A stretch of DNA of 29,725 nucleotides, from NCBI GenBank assembly GCA_900540865.1, contig UQHH01000028.1, positions 1 to 29,725 of the forward strand. Direction: 5' to 3'. Below the pieces are notes generated by a model, which ran no database searches, was not told where the DNA came from, and saw only the letters and a list, made by a program, of their open reading frames with translations. A program made the position numbers and the translations under genes. This document shows positions 1 through 6,381 of this stretch, one piece after another. Origin of the DNA: an uncultured Oscillospiraceae bacterium. Its GTDB lineage: Bacteria; Bacillota; Clostridia; Oscillospirales; Acutalibacteraceae. Each line of letters starts with the position of its first letter. Positions within the stretch are counted from its first letter, which is position 1.

Positions 1-21
1 GTGTAGAATAGATAGTACGGG

Positions 22-75
22 ACCGCCCAGCGCCGCGCCTTCGCGCGGAGTGCTACGTGAGCCTGGTATTTTTTA
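22..75. other. GC-rich hairpin followed by a T-run, unknown element
   Basis: CCGCGC (33-38) pairs perfectly with GCGCGG (43-48) across a CTTC loop. The stem extends with AGCG (29-32) against TGCT (51-54) after a two-base bulge, and ACC (22-24) can close on GGT (65-67). A T-rich run (69-74) follows, so on the + strand this reads like the 3' end of a structured RNA or an intrinsic terminator of a gene lying left of the window. I do not recognise the first 70 bases as tRNA, rRNA, SRP RNA, tmRNA or RNase P RNA. The base composition changes abruptly to A+T-rich at about position 70. Confidence 0.35.
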
Positions 76-119
76 AAGACCTTCCTAAAAATTAACGGCT
101 CCAAGAAAAATTATTGCTC

Positions 120-148
120 TTCATTCGTTCAAAAAATGGCTGTATAAT
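120..148 (+). promoter_or_regulatory. candidate promoter for the small Cys-rich gene
   Basis: A consensus TATAAT (143-148) lies 17 bases after a weak -35, TTCATT (120-125). It is the best sigma-A-like match upstream of the gene at 269 and would give a leader of about 115 nt. The -35 is poor, and the region is A+T-rich enough for a chance hit. Confidence 0.3.
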
Positions 149-221
149 CGGACTTTTTCTTTTTATAGTGCCTATATAGTGTTTATGTTATGCTAGTTGA
201 AAAAAAATTTATATTTGTTAC

Positions 222-259
222 ACTCCAAATAAAAGAATTCTTTTAAATCTTTATGGAGT
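222..259 (+). promoter_or_regulatory. leader hairpin that could mask the Shine-Dalgarno site
   Basis: ACTCCA (222-227) is complementary to TGGAGT (254-259), which contains the GGAG ribosome-binding site of the gene at 269. Between them is a perfect 14-bp palindrome, AAAAGAATTCTTTT (231-244). Folded together they would put the ribosome-binding site in a stem. The pairing is visible; a regulatory role is inference. Confidence 0.3.
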
Positions 260-268
260 TGATTAAAT

Positions 269-460
269 ATGGAAAACCATGTCTGTAAAGAATGCGAATA
301 CTACTGTGCGCATTACGTAAGACTTTCAAAAAAACAATGGCTACAGCTTGACCACGGCCACTGTGTTTATCCACGAATTAAGCAGCGTCAGGCACAAACG
401 CCCGCATGTAAATATTTTGAATTACATCAACCGGGCAAAAAAAGAAAAAACCGGCCATGA
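269..460 (+). CDS. small Cys-rich protein, probable metal-binding, function unknown
   Basis: A 63-residue protein with Cys at 6, 9, 13, 32 and 47 in the pattern CxxC-x3-C, GHC (30-32) and ACKYFE (46-51), and a basic Lys/Arg-rich tail. Short clostridial proteins with the same C..C, GHC, CxYF(E) spacing are common and are usually annotated as hypothetical; zinc binding is inferred from the Cys layout. There is no signal peptide or membrane segment, so it is likely cytoplasmic. The start is supported by GGAG at 255-258, ten bases before the ATG. It stands alone. The 250 bases after it (461-710) hold no convincing gene or promoter. Confidence 0.6.
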   Translation: MENHVCKECEYYCAHYVRLSKKQWLQLDHGHCVYPRIKQRQAQTPACKYFELHQPGKKRKNRP

Positions 461-710
461 CAAAATTTTTTGTAGAAGAAAAAATCAAGAAACTGAAGCG
501 TTCCAAAAAACAGACAATGAAACTGCATGCTTCAAATAAAAATAAAGGCTTGTATCCACACGCGATAAAATCAAAGTTGATTGATACAAAAATTCATACA
601 ATCGTAACACATATAAGGCGGAAATCTCTTAAAATATTGAGTGGACTATTGCCCTTTCTATCGCGTTTTTCTTGAAAAATGGTTTTAAAATCAAAGGAGT
701 GAGTGAATCT

Positions 711-1673
711 ATGGTTGAGGTGAAAAACCTCGTAAAGCGCTACGGTAACCAGCTTGCGGTAAACGACGTGAGCTTTACCGTGGACAGCGGCGAAATTTTA
801 GGCTTTCTCGGCCCGAACGGCGCGGGAAAATCGACCACGATGAACATTATTACAGGCTACCTGTCCTCTACGTCGGGGACGGTGACAGTCGACGGCTGTG
901 AGATTCTGGAGGACCCCGCGGGCGCAAAATCGAAAATCGGCTACCTGCCGGAAATTCCTCCGCTTTATATCGACATGACAGTCCGCAAATACCTGGAATT
1001 CATGTTCGACCTTAAGCGGGTAACCCTGCCAAAAAAGGAACATATCGAAGAGGTTTGTAAGGTTACAAAAATAAATGATGTGGAAAACAGGCTCATCAAG
1101 AACCTGTCGAAGGGCTACCGCCAGCGCGTGGGCCTGGCACAGGCGCTGCTCGGCAACCCGCCCGTTATTATATTGGACGAACCGACCGTCGGCCTCGACC
1201 CGAAGCAGATTATTGAGATGCGCGCGCTCATCAAGGGCCTGGGAAAAAAGCACACGGTCATCCTTTCCTCCCATGTGCTTTCCGAGGTTCAGGCGACCTG
1301 CGACCGTGTTATCGTCATCAACCGGGGCACGCTCGTCGCGGATTCCGCCACAAACGAGCTGTCCGGCACGCTTACCAACTCGAATAACCTTTTGCTTCAC
1401 ATTATAGGAAACGAGGTCGCGATAGCAAGCGACCTGAAAAATATAGGCGGCGTTACAAAGGTGGAGCGCATCCGCAGCCTGTCCTCCGACTGCACGGAAT
1501 TTATCGTGCGCGCGGAAAAGGATAAGGACGTGCGCAAGGATATTTTCAACGCCATGGCGCGCGGCAGCCACCCAATCGTCCTGATGAAGGACGCGGAGCT
1601 TTCCCTTGAGGAAGCGTTCCTGCGCCTGACGAACGGGCCGGTTCCCACACAACGGAAAGGAGGCAGGCAATAA
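711..1673 (+). CDS. ABC transporter ATP-binding protein (GldA-like)
   Basis: A 320-residue ATPase that would energise the ABC-2 type transporter encoded next to it. Visible motifs are Walker A GPNGAGKST (34-42), the signature LSKGYRQRVG (132-141), Walker B VIILDEP (152-158) with catalytic Glu157, and the switch His188 in SSHVLSE. The Q-loop position reads GYLPE, the variant typical of this subfamily. The C-terminal 100 residues form the extra domain seen in drug- and gliding-type exporters. I chose the ATG at 711 because AAAGGAG lies at 693-699; an in-frame TTG at 672 has no ribosome-binding site. It overlaps the permease by one base (TAATG), so the two are probably translationally coupled. 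It is transcribed towards the origin, against replication. The substrate cannot be read from sequence. Confidence 0.93.
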   Translation: MVEVKNLVKRYGNQLAVNDVSFTVDSGEILGFLGPNGAGKSTTMNIITGYLSSTSGTVTVDGCEILEDPAGAKSKIGYLPEIPPLYIDMTVRKYLEFMFDLKRVTLPKKEHIEEVCKVTKINDVENRLIKNLSKGYRQRVGLAQALLGNPPVIILDEPTVGLDPKQIIEMRALIKGLGKKHTVILSSHVLSEVQATCDRVIVINRGTLVADSATNELSGTLTNSNNLLLHIIGNEVAIASDLKNIGGVTKVERIRSLSSDCTEFIVRAEKDKDVRKDIFNAMARGSHPIVLMKDAELSLEEAFLRLTNGPVPTQRKGGRQ

Positions 1674-2380
1674 TGGCGGCGATTTTCAAACGTGAATTTA
1701 CGTCCTTCTTCAACTCGGCGATTGCATACGTCGTGCTCTCTGTTTACTTTGTCTTTTCCAGCGCGTTTATGTTCTGGTACAGCCTGACCTCCAACACGGC
1801 AAACCTTTCCCCCATATTTACAAGCATGCTCATTATTACGGCAATCGTCATCCCGGTGGCCACCATGAAGCTGTTCAGCGAGGAAAAGCGCCAGAAAACC
1901 GACCAGGCGCTGCTGACCGCTCCGGTAAGTATTTTCCAGATTGTTTTCGGCAAATATCTGGCGGCGCTCCTTTTATTTGTGTGCTGCCTCGCTATCTATT
2001 TTGTATACGCAATCGTAATCGCCTGCTTTGTCACGCCCGCGTGGACAATGATTCTCTGCAACTTTATCGGCTCGTTTTTAATCGGCGCGGCGCTGATTGC
2101 GGTCGGCATGTTCATTTCCTCCCTGACGGACAGCCAGGTTGTGGCAGCCGTCGTGAGCATGGCGGCAGGGCTCGTTCTGGTATCTTTTGTCGATATGCTC
2201 GCGAATATCATCCCGGTAGAGGTAATTTCCGGTGTGATAACAAGCATATCCTTCTCTCTGCATTACCAGGATTTCGCAGCCGGTACATTCAATATTCCCG
2301 ACGTTGTATTCTTTTTGAGCTTTATTGCGGTCTTCCTGTTTTTGACTGACCGCGCACTCGAAAGAAAACGCTGGAGCTAA
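1673..2380 (+). CDS. ABC-2 type permease (GldF-like)
   Basis: A 235-residue integral membrane protein with about six hydrophobic segments (roughly residues 15-36, 47-66, 95-119, 125-150, 154-176, 207-226). The cytoplasmic stretch around residues 70-86 (SEEKRQKTDQALLTAPVS) is the conserved EEK..GT..LLTAPV-type loop of the GldF/ABC-2 permease family, thought to contact the ATPase. The start is fixed by AAAGGAGG at 1656-1663 and the one-base overlap with the ATPase gene. With the neighbouring ATPase and GldG-like protein it makes a complete exporter-like set. Known members work in gliding motility in Bacteroidota, but that role should not be carried over to a clostridium. Confidence 0.88.
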   Translation: MAAIFKREFTSFFNSAIAYVVLSVYFVFSSAFMFWYSLTSNTANLSPIFTSMLIITAIVIPVATMKLFSEEKRQKTDQALLTAPVSIFQIVFGKYLAALLLFVCCLAIYFVYAIVIACFVTPAWTMILCNFIGSFLIGAALIAVGMFISSLTDSQVVAAVVSMAAGLVLVSFVDMLANIIPVEVISGVITSISFSLHYQDFAAGTFNIPDVVFFLSFIAVFLFLTDRALERKRWS

Positions 2381-2393
2381 GGAGGTGGCAAGG

Positions 2394-4052
2394 ATGAAGC
2401 ATAACGAAGAAAATAAAAAGAAATTGGGCCAGGACGGCAGCGCTCCTGAGGAGGAGTCCGCAAACGCCCCCCAGGAGACAACGGAGGATTCCGGCCTGCC
2501 GGCGAGCCGCGTTGACGCGGCCACGCTGGAAGCGTTTATGGACGAACCGGAGAAAACACCGTCCGCTGAAGGGAAAACGCCGGACGACAATAAAAAAAGC
2601 GGCAAAAAGGAAAAGCAGAAAAAGCAGCGCTCCCACGCGTTCAAGCATGGCTGGCTTGCCATATTGATTACCTGCCTGTTCATCGCCGGCGCCATTATCG
2701 TAAACGTCATCGTGGGCGTGCTTGCGGACAAATTCCCGCAGATGAACCTCGATATGACGGGCTCCAATATGAACGCGCTTTCTGAAAATACCATCGATTT
2801 CGTCAAGACAATCGACCAGGACGTAGAGATTACGGTGCTTGCCTCCGAAGAGGATTACAAGAACAACAACCAGTATTTCCTCCAGGCGAACACGCTGTTA
2901 AAGCAATATCCCGTTTATAATGATAAAATTAAAATCAAATATGTTGACCTTTCCGCTAACCCGGCGTTTGCGTCCAACTACCCGGACGACGACCTTGCCG
3001 CAGGCGATTACATCGTAAAAAGCGGTGAAAAACATCGGGTACTGACTACTACAGACCTGTTCAACATGACGACCGACCAGCAGACCTACCAGCAGACGGT
3101 AGAGTCGCTCAATCTGGAGCCGGCCGTTACGACGGCGCTTTTAAACGTCACCTCAAAGGAGCAGACGAAGGTTACCTTTATAAACGGCTTCGGCGACTAC
3201 AACGCGGACGCTTACAAAAAGCTGCTCGAGAGCAATAACTATGAGGTGACAGAAACGACGCTGTTGACAGGAGATATCGACAACGACACCCCTGTGGCCG
3301 TATTGTTCGCGCCCTCCGTAGACCTTGATTCCGCCGCGGTGCAGAAATTAAATGATTTTCTTTCAAACGGCGGCGAATACGGCAAAACGCTCATCTATGT
3401 CGCAAACTATTCTTATATGGAGGATACGCCGATTCTCGATTCCTTCCTAAAGGAATGGGGCATGGAGCTTTCAAAGGGCTATATCGCGGAAACGGACAGC
3501 AGCCATATGCTGTATGCTAACCAGTACTTTACCTCCGTTTTCGATTTTTCAAACGACAGCTTTACCGCGGGCCTGAAGAATGCCTCTATTCCGGTATTCG
3601 CCCAGTATACGAGGGCCGTCAATATCCTTGATGATAAAACGGCCTCTCCGCTGTTCAAAAGCTCGGAAAAATCAGCTCTGGTACCGTTTGACGCAAAAGA
3701 AGATTTTGACTTGGAAAAGGCGATAGACGGTACGCATAACGCGGCTGCCATCAGCACGCATACCGGGGAAGCGGCGAACTCCTCCGTCGTCGTATTTGGC
3801 TCCGATTCCCTGTTCGCCTCCAATGTATTTTCTTCCAGCTCGTTTAACAACAGCGCTTACATGATTAATATGATGAATATCCAGTCCGACCGCGGCGACG
3901 AGGGCATTTCAATCGAGCCGAAAAATCTGCAGGCACAGGAGCTGGGCATCCTGTCCTCGCAAATCATCGGCATTTCCCTGCTGCTGTTTGCCATTCCGCT
4001 GATTATTTTGGTAATAGGCATCGTGGTTTGGGCGCGCAGGAGGCACAGATAA
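2394..4052 (+). CDS. GldG-like ABC transport auxiliary protein
   Basis: A 552-residue protein with a cytoplasmic N-terminal tail rich in Glu and Lys (residues 1-85), one membrane segment (about 87-110), a long extracytoplasmic region, and a C-terminal membrane anchor (about 524-545) ending in ARRRHR. Just after the first segment comes the D.T....LS..T pattern (residues 120-133) typical of GldG / ABC_transp_aux proteins. I chose the ATG at 2394, eight bases after AAGGAGG (2379-2385), over the GTG at 2385 that overlaps the ribosome-binding site. It sits 13 bases after the permease gene and overlaps the next gene by one base. The role is probably that of an accessory subunit facing the cell surface; the substrate is unknown. 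Confidence 0.82.
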   Translation: MKHNEENKKKLGQDGSAPEEESANAPQETTEDSGLPASRVDAATLEAFMDEPEKTPSAEGKTPDDNKKSGKKEKQKKQRSHAFKHGWLAILITCLFIAGAIIVNVIVGVLADKFPQMNLDMTGSNMNALSENTIDFVKTIDQDVEITVLASEEDYKNNNQYFLQANTLLKQYPVYNDKIKIKYVDLSANPAFASNYPDDDLAAGDYIVKSGEKHRVLTTTDLFNMTTDQQTYQQTVESLNLEPAVTTALLNVTSKEQTKVTFINGFGDYNADAYKKLLESNNYEVTETTLLTGDIDNDTPVAVLFAPSVDLDSAAVQKLNDFLSNGGEYGKTLIYVANYSYMEDTPILDSFLKEWGMELSKGYIAETDSSHMLYANQYFTSVFDFSNDSFTAGLKNASIPVFAQYTRAVNILDDKTASPLFKSSEKSALVPFDAKEDFDLEKAIDGTHNAAAISTHTGEAANSSVVVFGSDSLFASNVFSSSSFNNSAYMINMMNIQSDRGDEGISIEPKNLQAQELGILSSQIIGISLLLFAIPLIILVIGIVVWARRRHR

Positions 4053-5608
4053 TGAAAAAGACGACCAGAAATATCATTATCGCGGCGGCGGCTGTCGCCG
4101 TGTTGGTAGGCGTATTTTTCCTCGTCCAGCTCATTCCCTCCTCCAATTCCGGCAGCACCGGGCCGACCTATCCGACCGATGAAAACGGCGAGCAGTACGC
4201 GACCGACGCAAAGGGCAATAAAATTCCGTCCGAAAAAGACAAGGACGGCAACATTATCTCCGCAGGCATCGTGGAGCTCGAAAACAAGGGCCCGCTGAAG
4301 CTCAAGCAAATCGACGTGGAAAACGAATCCGGCACATTCTCGATTCTTGCCGAAACGCCGAAAACGGCAAGCTCGGACGACACGGACGCAACCGGGACCT
4401 CCTCGACAAAATATACGCTCGTCGGCTTTGAGGATGAATCCCTCTTAAGCGGCCAGCCGGAGGCGATTGCAAACGACGCCTCCAACATGACGACGACGCA
4501 AATCATCGACATCACGGGCAAAAATCCTGAGGAATACGGGCTGGATAAACCGCGCGCCGTCGTGACCGCTTCGTTTGAGGACGGCTCGAAAAGCACCTAT
4601 AAGGTAGGAAACGCCGCTCCCGCCGACCTCGGCACCTATTTACAGTTCGGCGACGACAAGGCCATTTACCTGGTGGCAAACGATTCGGTCGACAGCTTCC
4701 TGTTCTCCCCGCTCGATTTAATCAGCAAGGAAATTACCGCCTCCGCGCAGGATGAGGACAACAGCGAAATCAAGTCGCTTACCCTCACAGGAACAAACTT
4801 CCCCGATAAAATCGTAATGGAGCCGAACGACGACGAAACGAACGACGCGTATTATAAAATGACCTCCCCGAAGCAGCAGCCGGTGAACGTTACAAACGGT
4901 TCCTCCGTAACGGGCGCCATCCGTGGCCTTTCAGCAGATAAGGTCGTAGCGGTAAACCCGAGCGCCAAGCAGCTTAAATCGTTTGGGCTCGACAAGCCCG
5001 CGGCCGTCGCGCAGGCAGTGTACGCGGACGCAACGGTTAAGCTCTCCGCCTCCAAGGAGGACGGGGACGGCAACGTTTACCTGATGGTTTCAGGCAAGGA
5101 TACCGTTTTCCAAATCGCCTCGAGCAAGGTTCCGTGGGCGGCGATGGATTACGACAGCCTCGTTTATGAATACGTAAGCAAGCCGAAGCTCGATTTCATC
5201 GGCTCTGTCGATTTAAGCGCGTCAGGAAAAAATTATACCTTCAAGGTCACCAAGGAAGAAAAGAAGGACGATACGACCGGCAGCACTACGACGGAATACG
5301 GCGTAACGTGCGGTAAAACCAAGGTAAAATCCTCTTACTTTGAAACCTTCTTCGATAGCCTGACGAGCGCCCAGCGGGATTCCTCCGCCGGAAGCCTCAA
5401 GGCAAGCGGCAAGCCGCTGCTGACCGTTACCTACCACTACAACAACGGCAAAAGCGACGACACGCTCAAATTCTACGACGCGGGCAACCGCAAGATTTTA
5501 GTCGAGAAAAACGGCGCGCCGGACTGTGTGATTTACGAAACGTATACCAACAAAATCATCTCCGACCTTCCGTCGATTGCGTCGGGCAAGCGTGTAGACC
5601 CAATTTAA
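4052..5608 (+). CDS. DUF4340 membrane-anchored surface protein
   Basis: A 518-residue protein with a single N-terminal anchor (about residues 8-28) and an otherwise extracytoplasmic, Asp/Lys/Thr-rich body. Two half-repeats each carry the DUF4340 hallmark (Y/F)GLDKP, at residues 162-167 and 311-316, preceded by a 'Ktaan..' type segment and followed by a beta-rich stretch. DUF4340 genes commonly follow gldG-like genes, which fits the position here. The start at 4052 shares its A with the previous stop (TAATG) and has AGGAGG at 4038-4043. It is the last gene of the operon, with a strong terminator 25 bases later. The function is unknown. Confidence 0.85.
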   Translation: MKKTTRNIIIAAAAVAVLVGVFFLVQLIPSSNSGSTGPTYPTDENGEQYATDAKGNKIPSEKDKDGNIISAGIVELENKGPLKLKQIDVENESGTFSILAETPKTASSDDTDATGTSSTKYTLVGFEDESLLSGQPEAIANDASNMTTTQIIDITGKNPEEYGLDKPRAVVTASFEDGSKSTYKVGNAAPADLGTYLQFGDDKAIYLVANDSVDSFLFSPLDLISKEITASAQDEDNSEIKSLTLTGTNFPDKIVMEPNDDETNDAYYKMTSPKQQPVNVTNGSSVTGAIRGLSADKVVAVNPSAKQLKSFGLDKPAAVAQAVYADATVKLSASKEDGDGNVYLMVSGKDTVFQIASSKVPWAAMDYDSLVYEYVSKPKLDFIGSVDLSASGKNYTFKVTKEEKKDDTTGSTTTEYGVTCGKTKVKSSYFETFFDSLTSAQRDSSAGSLKASGKPLLTVTYHYNNGKSDDTLKFYDAGNRKILVEKNGAPDCVIYETYTNKIISDLPSIASGKRVDPI

Positions 5609-5633
5609 TCACAATGATTCAGAATCCTTTTAT

Positions 5634-5674
5634 AGAAGGGCCGCGGGAAATTTTTCCGCGGCCCTTCTCTTTTA
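5634..5674 (+). terminator. intrinsic terminator of the ABC/DUF4340 operon
   Basis: A perfect 13-bp stem, AGAAGGGCCGCGG (5634-5646) with CCGCGGCCCTTCT (5656-5668), and a GAAATTTTT loop. The T-tract is interrupted (CTTTTA), so termination may be partial. It stands between the DUF4340 gene and the XRE regulator. Confidence 0.8.
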
Positions 5675-5745
5675 CTCCTCCTATATAATCTAAAGTCCAA
5701 AAAGGGAGGGATAAAAGCAATAAATTTCAACTACCTTCCCTATTG

Positions 5746-5786
5746 TTAACCCGTGTTGCTTGCCGCAACGGCAGGCTATGGGTTAA
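5746..5786 (+). promoter_or_regulatory. two-tier hairpin in front of the XRE regulator
   Basis: The outer stem is TTAACCC (5746-5752) with GGGTTAA (5780-5786). The inner stem is GCTTGCCG (5758-5765) with CGGCAGGC (5769-5776) around a CAA loop, with one G-T pair. There is no T-run, so it is not a simple terminator. It ends 12 bases before the AAAGGAGG site of the regulator. It could be a DNA operator with dyad symmetry or an mRNA leader fold. A TATAAT stands at 5684-5689 upstream, without a clear -35. Confidence 0.45.
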
Positions 5787-5813
5787 AATTGCTTGAACAA
5801 AGGAGGTAATATG

Positions 5814-6248
5814 ATGTTACATGAAAATTTAAGGGCGCTTAGAAAAGCAAGAGGCCTATCACAGGAAGAGCTTGCCGTCCGTTTGCATGTGGTACGGCAG
5901 ACGGTCTCTAAATGGGAAAAGGGACTATCCGTCCCAGACGCGGATTTGTTGATTAAAATTGCGGAAGTGTTCGAGGTACCGGTAAGCAAGCTGCTTGGAA
6001 CAATACCTGAAAGCGAAACCGGCTCCGACAATACCGCGGCGCAATTGTCGCGCATCAATGAACAGCTTGCCGTCAAAAACCGGCGCGCCCGGCTGATTTG
6101 GAAGGCTGTCGCGGGCGTTTTGATTGCTGCCCTCCTGGTTTATATTTTTTTGGTTATTGCCGGCGCCATATCATTTGCCGGGTTTCAAACCAATACGGAT
6201 ACAAAGCATCTGATAACAACACATTCGGAATCCGTCTTTGAAGAATAG
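5814..6248 (+). CDS. XRE-family regulator with a C-terminal membrane segment
   Basis: A 144-residue protein. Residues 1-63 are a helix-turn-helix of the HTH_3/XRE type (SQEELAVRLHVVRQTVSKWE at 16-35 covers the two DNA-binding helices). Residues 96-120 form one hydrophobic membrane segment, and the last 24 residues would lie outside. This soluble-HTH plus single-anchor layout is common in Bacillota; such proteins often regulate a neighbouring transporter, but no partner gene sits directly beside this one. AAAGGAGG is at 5799-5806; the second of two tandem ATGs (5814) has the better spacing of seven, while 5811 is also possible. It is convergent with gyrA. Confidence 0.85.
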   Translation: MLHENLRALRKARGLSQEELAVRLHVVRQTVSKWEKGLSVPDADLLIKIAEVFEVPVSKLLGTIPESETGSDNTAAQLSRINEQLAVKNRRARLIWKAVAGVLIAALLVYIFLVIAGAISFAGFQTNTDTKHLITTHSESVFEE

Positions 6249-6296
6249 GCGGTAATTGGTAATCCAATGCGGCCTAAAAAAATTTCAGGCCTGCAA

Positions 6297-6332
6297 AAAG
6301 CAGCGTACAGGGTATTGCCTGTACGCTGCTTT
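6297..6332. terminator. bidirectional terminator between the XRE regulator and gyrA
   Basis: A perfect 15-bp stem, AAAGCAGCGTACAGG (6297-6311) with CCTGTACGCTGCTTT (6318-6332). The A-run at 6295-6299 gives a T-run after the stem for minus-strand gyrA transcripts, and TTTCATATAATTTTT serves the + strand. Confidence 0.85.
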
Positions 6333-6381
6333 CATATAATTTTTACCTTTATCTCGCTGCCCGGTTTGAAAGAAGCCTTTC

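Noticed and set aside
1..12. Possible Illumina P5 adapter (GTGTAGA...) at the left end
   Set aside because: The match ends after seven or eight bases; the rest is unrelated to the adapter.
14..30. Possible T-box riboswitch core (GGGACCGC)
   Set aside because: The UGGN tRNA-contact part is not present as required and no downstream synthetase gene follows.
366..374. TTATCCACG, a near DnaA box
   Set aside because: It is a single site inside a coding region with a mismatch in the core, without neighbours.
553..562. TGTATCCACA, a near DnaA box
   Set aside because: Isolated and mismatched, far from the origin cluster.
457..675. A 72-codon frame sharing ATGA with the Cys-rich gene
   Set aside because: There is no ribosome-binding site, its composition is that of A+T-rich spacer, and the product has no recognisable fold.
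672..710. Longer N-terminus of the ABC ATPase from a TTG start
   Set aside because: The ribosome-binding site at 693-699 lies inside this extension and serves the ATG at 711, which also gives the normal family start.
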